From assembly GCA_019747155.1 (NCBI GenBank), contig JAIERD010000345.1:1-38953 (forward strand): 38,953 bases of DNA, read 5' to 3'. Every line of letters starts with the position of its first letter. Within the stretch, counting starts at the first letter, position 1. The DNA comes from Pseudomonadaceae bacterium (GTDB lineage Bacteria; Pseudomonadota; Gammaproteobacteria; Pseudomonadales; Pseudomonadaceae). The notes under the pieces were generated by a model, which worked only from the letters and a program-made list of their open reading frames with translations, did no database searches and was not told where the DNA came from. Below are positions 17,150 to 25,061 of the stretch, one piece after another. A program made the translations under genes and the position numbers.

Positions 17150-18118
17150 TCAGAGCGCATTACGTAGGCTGAGGTTTTCCGGGTGCGGCTGCATATATAC
17201 CTGGCGGGCAATGTAAGCATCTGGGTGATGACGGAAGTGATGCTTGAGCAAGGTCAGCGGCACCACCAGCGGCACGATGCCGTTGCGGTATTGGTGAATC
17301 AGCTGACTGACTTCCTGCTTGTCTTCACCGCTGAGGGTTTTTTTCAGGTAACCACATAGGTGCTGCAGCACATTGCTGTGGGTGCGGCGGGTGGCGCACT
17401 TTTTCAGCGCTTGCATCAACTGGCTGAAATAACGCGGCGCCAACTCGGCTAAGTCGTATTGATGCAAATTGCCCAGCAGTTGCCCCAGTGCCTTGTACTG
17501 CACCGGATCGGTAGCCATCAGTTGGTATTTGTAGCGCGAGTGAAAATCCAGAATGCTCTGCCGGGTCAGGCCGCTGAGCAGCAATTGCTGCCAGCGCGCA
17601 TAGGCATACACGCGGGTGAGAAAATTCTCGCGCAGCACTGCATCGTTGAGGCGACCGTCTTCCTCAACCGGTAAATCCGGATGGCGCGCGCAAAAGGCCT
17701 GGGCATAAATGCCGCGCCCGCCGCCAGTGACCGGCATGCCGTTGTCTTGATACACCTTGACCCGCTCAAGCCCGCAGGACGGTGACTGCTGCATAAAGAT
17801 ATAGCCGCAGATGCCCTGCAGTTCACTGGCCATGCGCTCGCCATAAGCTGCCAGGGCTTCGGTGACGTCCATTTCGCGCTTGACCGTACCGATCGCCCGC
17901 GGGGCTTGCGGCTCGCCAACCAAGCGGATCGGCTCGCGAGGCGTACTCATGCCAATCCCGACTTCCGGGCATACCGGCACAAACTGAAAATGCTCACTCA
18001 GCACCCGACTGCACAGGTGCGACTGCTTGTGTCCGCCGTTAAAACGCACCTCCGCGCCCAACAGGCAGGCACTGATGCCGAGCTTGAGTGGTTCGGTTGC
18101 TGAGCTGGATACAGTCAT
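17150..18118 (-). CDS. DUF523-DUF1722 (YbgA-fused) protein
   Basis: I start at 18118 (MTVSSSATEPLKLGISACLL), supported by an AGAGGTG Shine-Dalgarno; the product is 322 residues. The N-terminal DUF523 domain (about 1-160) shows SACLLGAEVRFNGGHK, VCPEVGIGMSTPREPI and SPSCGLERVKVY. The C-terminal DUF1722/YbgA domain (about 190-310) contains LGQLLGNLHQYDLAELAPRY and LLKHHFRHHPDAY. The cysteines in SAC, VCPE and SPSCG suggest metal or cluster binding. Function is unsettled; it is persistently linked to photolyase genes, and DUF523 domains have been connected to tRNA or nucleotide chemistry only loosely. First gene of the nine-gene operon. Confidence 0.88.
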   Translation of the reverse strand: MTVSSSATEPLKLGISACLLGAEVRFNGGHKQSHLCSRVLSEHFQFVPVCPEVGIGMSTPREPIRLVGEPQAPRAIGTVKREMDVTEALAAYGERMASELQGICGYIFMQQSPSCGLERVKVYQDNGMPVTGGGRGIYAQAFCARHPDLPVEEDGRLNDAVLRENFLTRVYAYARWQQLLLSGLTRQSILDFHSRYKYQLMATDPVQYKALGQLLGNLHQYDLAELAPRYFSQLMQALKKCATRRTHSNVLQHLCGYLKKTLSGEDKQEVSQLIHQYRNGIVPLVVPLTLLKHHFRHHPDAYIARQVYMQPHPENLSLRNAL

Positions 18119-18174
18119 GGCACACCTCTGGTCAGGATGACGAGCGAAGGGATATTCGCTGCGACCTTGAACAG

Positions 18175-18203
18175 ATAATAGGCATATAGCTGTACAGCCG
18201 CAA
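18175..18203 (-). promoter_or_regulatory. Sigma-70-type promoter of the photolyase/lipid operon
   Basis: On the minus strand TTGCGG (18203-18198) and TATTAT (18180-18175) are spaced by 17 nt, giving a start site about 50 nt before the DUF523 ATG. A perfect palindrome CTGTACAG fills part of the spacer, suiting control by a MerR-type protein. Confidence 0.6.
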
Positions 18204-18226
18204 GTGCTCTGTATAGGTATTGTATG
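18190..18226. promoter_or_regulatory. Candidate LitR/MerR operator repeats
   Basis: Three related hexamers lie on the plus strand: TGTACA (18191), TGTATA (18210) and TGTATG (18221). The last two are 11 nt apart, the spacing of CarH-type operator repeats, whose reverse-complement core is TnnACA. They overlap and precede the -35 box of the operon. The binding protein is inferred to be the MerR-like product encoded in the operon. Confidence 0.5.
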
Positions 18227-18305
18227 ATTAAACTTGCGATGACTCGTCACGCGATGTGCGGCTGTGACGCCGCTTCGACCGGTGTGCGACAGCCGGCGCA
18301 GGTAT

Positions 18306-19583
18306 TTATGCAGCTTCCGCAGCTTCTCTAGGTAGCTTGATGGTCAGCGCAATCAGAACCACCGCTACCATGCCAATGGCGGCATAAATCCCGGAGAAGC
18401 TTGCGCTCTGGCTGGCTAAGAGTCCTGCGCCGTAGTTGCCGAGCATCCCGCCGGTGCCTTGCATCACGTTGGCAATGGCAAAGATGGCCACGGCCGTGGC
18501 GGTTGAGGATGCCAGCTTGGAAACGTAGGCAGGAATCAGTCCGAAGATGGGATAAAAAGCAGTAGAGAACAGCACGGCGGCTATCACCGGCCAATATCCC
18601 GATGGCTGCACCACGAGGATCAGGGCGGCTAGCGCCACACAGGCATACACCAGCAGCATCGCGGGGCGCAGTCCGATCCGGTCCGACAGCCAGCCGACAG
18701 CCAGCCCGGCGAACATGCCCACGAAGCCGATGGTCGCCCAGATTTGCGCGGTGTAAGCCACCCCAAAACCGAGCTCGATACGCAGGTAGGATGAGAGGTA
18801 GTTTTGAAACGGGAAGGTTGCGAAACCGATCAAGAAGTTCATGGACCAGACCATGAGCACCCAGGGTTTCATCAGCTCAGCCTTCAGGTCTGTTTGGCGT
18901 AACTGAGGCGTGGATTCCTCGACTGTTGCGGGCTCAGCGGCTGCAGCCGGCGCCTTGCTGAGCAAACCGCCACGCTTGAATACCCAGAGGACTACGGCGG
19001 CTAAAACTAGCGCGATAATTCCCACCAGCCACCATACGGTCCGCCACTCCCCCTGAGGTGCGTAGATGGGAACCAGCAGGCTGTTAATGAACACCCCGTA
19101 GCTTGTCCCGCTCGATACCAGTCCCATCGCCATTCCACGGTAGCGGTACGCGACCACCCTCGATATGACGTCGACCATAGGCACAAAGACAGTCGCGGCA
19201 GTGCCTGCCAGCACGGTCAATAACGCTCCTATCACGAGGATATTGTTCGACAGTGGCATGAGCAGCAGCGCTATTGCGCAGACAATTCCCGAAGCCAATA
19301 TCACCCAGCCGCCGCCCACCTTCGGGGTCAGCCAGGCCGCCAGGAGCGCGCATAGCAGAAAGCCCAATTGCCCCGCAGCGGTGATGGCGCCGACATAGGT
19401 AAAGCTGAAGCCAAGGGCGGCCTGCATATCGGGTACGAGCTGAGCGAAGAGGTAAATCCCGAAGCCGTAAGTCGCCCCGACAAGACTGGTTAACAACACT
19501 ACAACCACAGCGTTCAAGCGCATGGCAGGCACTCTATTGAAGGTTGAAATTCGCCGTCGCAGGTCAAGCTGGAAGTCAGGCAT
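18306..19583 (-). CDS. Major facilitator superfamily transporter
   Basis: The 425-residue product has about 12 membrane segments, a long loop between TM6 and TM7 (roughly residues 205-240, rich in Ala, Glu and Thr), and an MFS motif in the second half, GLAVGWLSDRIGLRPAM. The first half lacks a clear textbook copy (ALLAAWLTPKVGGGW sits at that place). The start may instead be the ATG at 19523 (MRLNAVVVV, 405 residues), since the first 20 residues are hydrophilic; neither has a strong Shine-Dalgarno. Substrate unknown. It lies alone downstream of a 515-nt gene-free gap, where related pseudomonads, as I recall, carry hemH near the photolyase cluster. Confidence 0.85.
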   Translation of the reverse strand: MPDFQLDLRRRISTFNRVPAMRLNAVVVVLLTSLVGATYGFGIYLFAQLVPDMQAALGFSFTYVGAITAAGQLGFLLCALLAAWLTPKVGGGWVILASGIVCAIALLLMPLSNNILVIGALLTVLAGTAATVFVPMVDVISRVVAYRYRGMAMGLVSSGTSYGVFINSLLVPIYAPQGEWRTVWWLVGIIALVLAAVVLWVFKRGGLLSKAPAAAAEPATVEESTPQLRQTDLKAELMKPWVLMVWSMNFLIGFATFPFQNYLSSYLRIELGFGVAYTAQIWATIGFVGMFAGLAVGWLSDRIGLRPAMLLVYACVALAALILVVQPSGYWPVIAAVLFSTAFYPIFGLIPAYVSKLASSTATAVAIFAIANVMQGTGGMLGNYGAGLLASQSASFSGIYAAIGMVAVVLIALTIKLPREAAEAA

Positions 19584-20043
19584 ACCAGGGTTTCAGCTGG
19601 TATTAGGCGTCTCAAGATGGGCGTTGAACGGTTTATCTTTGGCGATAAAGTCCGCGGCCGGCTCAACCGAACAACACCGCCTGCATCTGTTGTTGATGGC
19701 TATCCCTGCGGGATTGATTAATCACCCTAGCGCCGCGTTTGGTCGTGGCGAAAGCCTGCTGACATAAGCTCAGTTGCGCGCTAACTATACTTACCGAGAC
19801 TTTTTGCCCATCAATAAAAACATCCCTTACATACCTGAACACGACATGGGACCAATTAGCTCTGCTGCGTCGCCCCTGGTTTTGCCGGTGCGAATGACTG
19901 CCTGTCATTGGGCTGCTGCCCTTTTGCGCGATAGCCTAAATAGCCGCTAGAAAGCGCTTCGCGGTTTTCCACCCGGCATACCGTCAACGCCAACCCAGGT
20001 TAGATCCTTCGGCGCTCAGCGCTGGCCAAGTATCCGTATAAAT
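19584..20043. other. Gene-free stretch upstream of MFS and hydroxylase genes
   Basis: No convincing gene was found on either strand; the two 81-codon ORFs here have no recognisable motif or start signal. The part near 19950-19980 (GCTTCGCGGTTTTCCACCC) resembles a decayed half of the GGTGGGAAA/TTTCCCACC repeat found at 21196. The right end runs into a Fur-box-like site. Confidence 0.5.
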
Positions 20044-20062
20044 AGTGCTAACGATTCTCATT
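20044..20062. promoter_or_regulatory. Probable Fur box
   Basis: Read on the minus strand the site is AATGAGAATCGTTAGCACT, matching the palindromic consensus AATGATAATCATTATCATT at 15 of 19 positions. It ends 5 nt before the TATAAT element of the downstream gene, so bound Fe-Fur would block RNA polymerase. Confidence 0.65.
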
Positions 20063-20067
20063 TTAAA

Positions 20068-20073
20068 TATAAT
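20068..20073 (+). promoter_or_regulatory. -10 element of the sterol-desaturase-type gene
   Basis: A perfect TATAAT sits 25 nt before the start codon. The -35 region (GTGCTA at 17 nt) is poor and lies inside the Fur-box-like site. Confidence 0.55.
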
Positions 20074-20098
20074 CCCGGCCCTTTGACGGAGGTCGACC

Positions 20099-21190
20099 GT
20101 GGATGTTTTTTCGTTTATCTATGCCTTCCTGGTCGAGCCGGTCGCCAACCAGTTTGCTGGCACTTTCGATTTTAACGGCCGCTTTGGCCTGTTGTTTCTT
20201 GGCGTTTCATGCACCGTCGCCTATGGCCTTTTTCTCTGGCGCAAGCAGCGTGGGCTGACCGATGCCGGCTCGTTCTGGCAGTTTATCGGTGGCCGCCGGG
20301 TCAATTTCCATCCCTCGGCGCTGCTGGATTATCGCTACTACTTCGTGCGCGCCATCCTCAAGGTCGCTCTGGTGTTGCCCTTGGCCGGTTTGCTGGCCCC
20401 GTATATCTTCAACTCCGCCGATTACATCGCCTTTTTCACCGGTCTGTGGGGCGCCCGCCCGCCACTTGGGGAGAGCCTCGGGCTGGCTCTGCTGTACGGG
20501 TTGGGGCTGTTTTTGGTGCGTGATTTCAGCCATTACTGGATTCACCGGGCCTTTCATTGCCGCTGGTTGTGGGAGTTTCACAAGGTCCATCACTCGGCGC
20601 CCGTGCTGGTGCCGGCGACCGCCAGCCGGATTCACTTTGTCGAAAACCTGGCCGACAAGCTGGCGGCCAGCATTTGCGTCGGTGCCTACGCCGGGGTCTT
20701 CTGGTACGCCTGTGGCGGGCAGATCGGTGCTTACACGCTGTTTGGCGTGACCTATCTGGTGTTTATCTTCAACGCGCTGGCGGCGAACCTGCGCCACAGC
20801 CATGTCTGGCTGTCGTTCGGCGCGGTCACCGAGCATGTGCTGAACAGCCCGGCCCAGCACCAGATTCACCACAGTGATGCGCCCCGGCATTTCAATAAGA
20901 ATTTTGCGACCAACCTGTCCGTGTGGGACTGGATGTTCGGCACGCTCTACGTCACCAACGCAACACCGGAGCCGCTGCGCTTCGGCACCGGGGAGCGCGA
21001 TAGCGACAGTTACCTGACGCTCTATGGCCTGATCGTCAGGCCTTTTGTGCGCATCGCCGGCAAGATATCCCTGGCCAGACGCCGGCGGCAGGTGGCGCAT
21101 GGCCCACGTTTTGATTTGTCTCGAATTCGCCAGCAGCCGCAATTAAATGCCGGCGAAGAACAATCCCAGGCAACCCATTTGCGCACTTAA
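20099..21190 (+). CDS. Sterol desaturase / fatty acid hydroxylase superfamily membrane di-iron protein
   Basis: The 363-residue product starts at a GTG with a good GGAGG site. It has four or so membrane segments in the N-terminal two thirds. The three histidine clusters that bind the di-iron centre are intact: HYWIHRAFH, HKVHH and HQIHH, the last within NSPAQHQIHHSDAPRHFNKN. These enzymes use O2 to hydroxylate or desaturate lipid-like substrates; here the substrate is unknown. The gene stands alone, with a Fur-box-like site over its promoter, so expression should rise under iron shortage. A palindromic repeat follows, and the next gene is convergent. Confidence 0.88.
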   Translation: MDVFSFIYAFLVEPVANQFAGTFDFNGRFGLLFLGVSCTVAYGLFLWRKQRGLTDAGSFWQFIGGRRVNFHPSALLDYRYYFVRAILKVALVLPLAGLLAPYIFNSADYIAFFTGLWGARPPLGESLGLALLYGLGLFLVRDFSHYWIHRAFHCRWLWEFHKVHHSAPVLVPATASRIHFVENLADKLAASICVGAYAGVFWYACGGQIGAYTLFGVTYLVFIFNALAANLRHSHVWLSFGAVTEHVLNSPAQHQIHHSDAPRHFNKNFATNLSVWDWMFGTLYVTNATPEPLRFGTGERDSDSYLTLYGLIVRPFVRIAGKISLARRRRQVAHGPRFDLSRIRQQPQLNAGEEQSQATHLRT

Positions 21191-21195
21191 CAGCC

Positions 21196-21227
21196 GGTGG
21201 GAAATGCTTCGCAGTTTCCCACCCTAC
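21196..21227. repeat. Palindromic repeat (GGTGGGAAA / TTTCCCACC)
   Basis: Nine-bp arms flank TGCTTCGCAG, followed by CTACG, as in the other repeats here. It lies between two convergent genes and could help end both transcripts. A worn half copy lies at about 19952-19978 and a related partial sequence at 34626-34653. Confidence 0.65.
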
Positions 21228-21268
21228 GCCATCACGCGGTTCGCCAAGCCTTAACGCCAATCCCTTCT

Positions 21269-23956
21269 TTACTCAGCGCCTAAGGGTGCAAACAGCGCGC
21301 GCAGTTCATCTTCGCCGAGTTGCAGTTGACCCAATTCGGCGCTGTCAAGCAGGCCGCTGGCGAGGCGGGCTTTGCTCTGTTGCAGTTGCTGGATTTTCTC
21401 TTCCAGGCTGCCGCGAGCGATGAGTTTGTAGACGAACACTGGTTTGTCCTGACCGATGCGGTAGGCGCGGTCGCTGGCCTGGGCTTCGGTGGCGGGGTTC
21501 CACCAGGGGTCGAAGTGGATCACGGTGTCGGCGGCGGTGAGATTCAGGCCCGAGCCGCCGGCTTTCAGACTGATCAAGAACACCGAGGCGGCACCGGCCT
21601 GAAACTGCTGCACCGGGGTGCGCCGGTCGGTGGTGCTGCCAGTCAGTTTCAGATAGCTGATCTGCCGGGCCTTGAGCTCGGTCTCGATCAGGTTGAGCAT
21701 CGAGGTGAACTGCGAGAACAGCAGTACGCGGCGGCCTTCGGCGACCAGCTCGTCGAGCATTTCCAGCAGGGCGCTGAGTTTGCCCGAATCATGGCTGCTG
21801 AACGTGGCCGCCTCATCACCCAGCAGGCGCAGGTCGCAGCAGCATTGGCGCAACCGTAACAGCGCTTCGAGTATCACGATCTGGCTGCGGGCCAGGCCTT
21901 GGCGGGCGATTTCGGCGCGGACTTTCTGGTCCATGGCCAGGCGCAGGGTTTCGTAGCGATCGCGTTGTGCCGGGCTCAGTTCGACCCAGTGGGTGATCTC
22001 GGTTTTTGGCGGTAACTCTGGGGCGACTTGCTCCTTGGTGCGGCGCAGCAGGAAGGGTTTGATCCGCCCTTGCAAATGCACCAGGCGTTGCTGATTACCG
22101 AGTTTCTCGATCGGCGTGCGGTAGTGGCGGCTAAAGCTTTTGCTGTCGCCGAGCCAGCCGGGCATCAGCAGGTTAAACAGCGACCAGAGTTCGCCCAGGT
22201 GATTCTCCAGCGGCGTGCCGCTCAGGCACAGGCGTTGCCCGGCCTGCAGTTGGCCGGCGGCCAGCGCCGCTTTGCTGCGTGGGTTCTTGATGTTTTGCGC
22301 CTCATCCAGCACCAGCAGGCTAAAGGCTTGCGGGGCCAGCAGCGGCAGGTCGCGCGGCAGCAGGGCGTAAGTGCTGAGGATGATGTCGTGCTCGGCCATC
22401 TGCGCAAACAGTGCCCGGCGTTTGCTGCCGTACAGCGCCAAGACCTTGAGCTGCGGGGTGAAGCGCGCGGCTTCGTCCTGCCAGTTGGGGATCAGGCTGG
22501 TGGGCATGATGATCAGCGCCGGCTGGGTCAGGCGCCCGGCGTTTTTCTCGGTGAGGATATGCGCCAGGGTTTGCAATGTTTTGCCCAGGCCCATGTCGTC
22601 GGCTAGCACGCCACCGACCTGCAGCTCGCGCAGGCTTTGCATCCAGGCCAGGCCTTGCAACTGGTAGGGGCGCAGCTGGGCGAGCAAGCCATCGGGAGCT
22701 TGCTGGGTGTGGCTGGGCAGCTGTTGCAGGCGCTGGGCAAAACCGCGCAGGCGCTCGCCGCCTTGCCAGCTGAGCGCCGGGCCTTGGGCCAAGTCGTGCA
22801 GGCGGGCGGCGTCGGCGCGGGCCAGGCGCAGGTGTTTGTGGTCTTCGCCGGGGACGCTGGCGTGCTCCAGAAACAGTTCGCCGAGGTTGGCTAGTAGCGG
22901 CTTTAAACGGGCCAGCGGCAGCGCCACCCGTTGCTGGCGATGCGGCAGTTTGACCAGCAGCAGTTCTTCATCCGGGCGTTGCGTCAGGGCGCTGCCGTTG
23001 AGCAGCCAGGGCGTATGGCGGATGGCTTGCAAGAGAATCGGCAGCAGGCTGATGCGCTCACCTTCGACCTCGATGCCCAGCTCCAGGTCGAACCAGTCGA
23101 GGGTCGGTGCTTCCTCGACCTCGGCGTACCAGTCGTCAATCGTCAGCAAATTGAACTGAAATTCAGGCTGCATCTCGACCTGCCAGCCCTCGGCGCGCAG
23201 TTGCGGCAATTGTTGCTCGACAAAGCGCAGCCAGGCGGCGTCGCTGCCCAGCTCAAAGTGCTCGCCGGCATCGGCGGGAAGCGCTTCGCTTTGGCGCAGG
23301 GCGATCTGCAGGCCAGTCTGCTCCAAGCGTTGGCGCAGACGGCTCTCGGCACTGCCGTCGCGGATGATCCGCAGGTTGCTGCTCGGGCCTTGCCGCAGCA
23401 GCAGGTCTTTGGCCGGTTTGCCGAACGTGCGCACGCCTTGATAGTCGAAGGCCAGGGCGGCGCGGTGCAGGGTTTGCTCGTGCATGCGGCCTTTGCGCCC
23501 GTCAAAGTGCATGCGCACCTGGCTGCCGAGTACCAGCAGCGGCTGCGGTTGCAGGCCTTCCAGGCGTTGTTCGGTGATGGCCGGCCCGCTGTGGGCAGTG
23601 GCGCCGCCGGGGTTGGCGGCCAGCGTGCTGTTGAGGGTCGAGCGGGGCGCGGGCAGCCCGGCCTGTTGCTGCGCCTCAAGGGTCAGCAGGGCGGCGACCA
23701 CATGCTTGCAGTTGAACCTCACCGGGCAGCTGCAGCGGCCATCGACGCGCCAGCTGTCGGCTTGCGGATGCAGTTGAATATGCTGGCGATAAACCCGTCC
23801 AGCCGAGCCATCGCAGCAGGCCGCGAGGGTGCAGTTGTCCAGGCTCAGCAAGCGGCTGCGGGCTTGTTTGGCATAGCTCAAACCGCGCTGCAGATCGCCA
23901 CTGCCGATGGTCGCGCACCAGTCCGCCTGGCGCAGCTGGAGAATATCCAGGGCCAT
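21269..23956 (-). CDS. SWIM zinc finger / SNF2-family DNA helicase-like ATPase
   Basis: The 895-residue product belongs to the bacterial SNF2 (Rad54/RapA-related) group of DNA translocases. The N-terminus carries a SWIM zinc finger with Cys75, Cys77, Cys83 and His85 (RCSCPVRFNCKHV). The ATPase core follows: Walker A in DDMGLGKTLQT (about 450), Walker B as DEAQ in LVLDEAQNIKN (about 550), SGTPLENHLGELWSL, and the C-terminal helicase motif SDRAYRIGQDKPVFVYKL. The length is a little shorter than many relatives of about 1,050-1,100 residues, mostly between the SWIM finger and the core. Cellular role unknown. No operon partner: the AraC gene upstream is 97 nt away. Confidence 0.92.
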   Translation of the reverse strand: MALDILQLRQADWCATIGSGDLQRGLSYAKQARSRLLSLDNCTLAACCDGSAGRVYRQHIQLHPQADSWRVDGRCSCPVRFNCKHVVAALLTLEAQQQAGLPAPRSTLNSTLAANPGGATAHSGPAITEQRLEGLQPQPLLVLGSQVRMHFDGRKGRMHEQTLHRAALAFDYQGVRTFGKPAKDLLLRQGPSSNLRIIRDGSAESRLRQRLEQTGLQIALRQSEALPADAGEHFELGSDAAWLRFVEQQLPQLRAEGWQVEMQPEFQFNLLTIDDWYAEVEEAPTLDWFDLELGIEVEGERISLLPILLQAIRHTPWLLNGSALTQRPDEELLLVKLPHRQQRVALPLARLKPLLANLGELFLEHASVPGEDHKHLRLARADAARLHDLAQGPALSWQGGERLRGFAQRLQQLPSHTQQAPDGLLAQLRPYQLQGLAWMQSLRELQVGGVLADDMGLGKTLQTLAHILTEKNAGRLTQPALIIMPTSLIPNWQDEAARFTPQLKVLALYGSKRRALFAQMAEHDIILSTYALLPRDLPLLAPQAFSLLVLDEAQNIKNPRSKAALAAGQLQAGQRLCLSGTPLENHLGELWSLFNLLMPGWLGDSKSFSRHYRTPIEKLGNQQRLVHLQGRIKPFLLRRTKEQVAPELPPKTEITHWVELSPAQRDRYETLRLAMDQKVRAEIARQGLARSQIVILEALLRLRQCCCDLRLLGDEAATFSSHDSGKLSALLEMLDELVAEGRRVLLFSQFTSMLNLIETELKARQISYLKLTGSTTDRRTPVQQFQAGAASVFLISLKAGGSGLNLTAADTVIHFDPWWNPATEAQASDRAYRIGQDKPVFVYKLIARGSLEEKIQQLQQSKARLASGLLDSAELGQLQLGEDELRALFAPLGAE

Positions 23957-24053
23957 CAGGGCTGCCTCATGGGAGCGTGCGAGAGTTTGCTCATGACACT
24001 GCTGGCTGGCTGCAAAGCCGTCAATATTGCCACAGCCACGGGGCGCGTGCGGT

Positions 24054-24926
24054 TTAACTGCCCAGCGTTAAACGATACTGCCCTGGCGTTGCCTGAAAGC
24101 TGGCGCGAAAGCGGTTGCTGAAGTGGCTGGCGCTGGCGAAGCCGCAGGCCAGGGCGATTTCGCCAACCGCCAGGCGGCTGTGTTGAAGTAGCTGGGCGCC
24201 GCGCTGCAGGCGGCGGCTGAGCACATAACGGTGCGGTGGCAGGCCGAAGCTGGCACTGAACATGCGGGCGAAGTGGTAGGGCGACAAGGCCACCGATTGC
24301 GCCAGCTGCTCGATGCTCAGCGGCTGCTCAAGGTGCTGCTCGATGTAGTCGATCAGGCCCTTGCGCTGGTGCGCCGCCAGGCCGCCTTTCACCTGCAGGT
24401 CAAAGCGCCGGCCGCTGTGGCTGAGCAGGCTGTGGTCGAGTATGGCGTTGGCCAGGCTGGAGCACAGCAGGCGCTCGGCCGGTTCGTTCCAGTCCAGCTG
24501 GGTGAGCGCACGAAACCGCGCGCTTTGCAGCGGCTCGTCGATAAAAGTGCGCTCGCGCAGCTGCAATTCGCGGGGCTCTTTGTCGAGCAAGCGCAGCGCG
24601 CTGAGGGCGAACTGCTCAACATCAAAATACAGGTGCATAAAGCGCAGCTCGCCGTTCACCACCCAGGCCGATTGGTGTTCGGCGGGCAGGATGCAGAGCT
24701 TGTCGGGAGCGCCTTTAAGGCTCGGTTGATCACGCCTGAAAGTGCCCAAGCCGCCACCCAGATAACAGCCGATGGTGTGATGGCCGGGGGTGCTGTAGCC
24801 GGTGGCGTCGTGGGCGTTGGACCAGATGGCTGCGGCAATTCCATCACCCATGGCCGCGCTGCGCTCGAGCTGGGCGCGCGAACGGCTGAGGGTTTGGAAC
24901 ACTTGGTAGTCGGCAAGCTCGGGCAT
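24054..24926 (-). CDS. AraC-family transcriptional regulator
   Basis: The start at 24926 (MPELADYQVFQTLSRSRAQL) has an AGAGGAG ribosome-binding site and gives 290 residues, against 321 in the track. The N-terminal sensing half is a cupin-like AraC domain of unknown ligand. The C-terminal DNA-binding domain (about 190-288) has both helix-turn-helix motifs: LSIEQLAQSVALSPYHFARM and VGEIALACGFASASHFSNRF, then the usual FRASFQATPGQYR. It is divergent from an EamA transporter gene with 135 nt between starts, so it probably controls that exporter and perhaps itself. Confidence 0.93.
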   Translation of the reverse strand: MPELADYQVFQTLSRSRAQLERSAAMGDGIAAAIWSNAHDATGYSTPGHHTIGCYLGGGLGTFRRDQPSLKGAPDKLCILPAEHQSAWVVNGELRFMHLYFDVEQFALSALRLLDKEPRELQLRERTFIDEPLQSARFRALTQLDWNEPAERLLCSSLANAILDHSLLSHSGRRFDLQVKGGLAAHQRKGLIDYIEQHLEQPLSIEQLAQSVALSPYHFARMFSASFGLPPHRYVLSRRLQRGAQLLQHSRLAVGEIALACGFASASHFSNRFRASFQATPGQYRLTLGS

Positions 24927-24981
24927 GCGGGCTCCTCTTGCTGTCCATGCTACCCCGTCAATCCACAGCTGCCAGCCCAGG

Positions 24982-25021
24982 GCGCTAAATAAGCGCAAGT
25001 TTATGCAAGTGCCCGGCAAGC
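24982..25021. promoter_or_regulatory. Candidate AraC-type operator in the divergent araC-like/eamA promoter region
   Basis: GCGCT-AAATA-AGCGC forms a perfect inverted repeat. It runs into three direct repeats GCAAGT (24995), GCAAGT (25005) and GCAAGC (25016), spaced by about one helical turn, as expected of AraC sites. Binding is inferred only. Confidence 0.4.
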
Positions 25022-25061
25022 GGCCGGGCCAGACTGGCTTCCTGTGTTAGGGAGCCTGAGC

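Noticed and set aside
18240-18300. GC-rich stems past the MFS stop as a terminator
   Set aside because: GCGGC/GCCGC pairing is short and no T run follows on the minus strand.
19663-19908. Minus ORF of 81 codons in the gene-free gap
   Set aside because: No start signal, no motif, and codon use unlike real genes here; not reported as a gene.
20207-21142. Minus-strand ORF of 311 codons opposite the hydroxylase gene
   Set aside because: The plus frame carries intact histidine clusters and a ribosome site; the minus frame is a high-GC shadow.
22931-24121. Plus-strand ORF of 396 codons across the SNF2 gene
   Set aside because: Opposite an intact SWIM/SNF2 frame; Gln/Ala/Leu-rich shadow with no motif.
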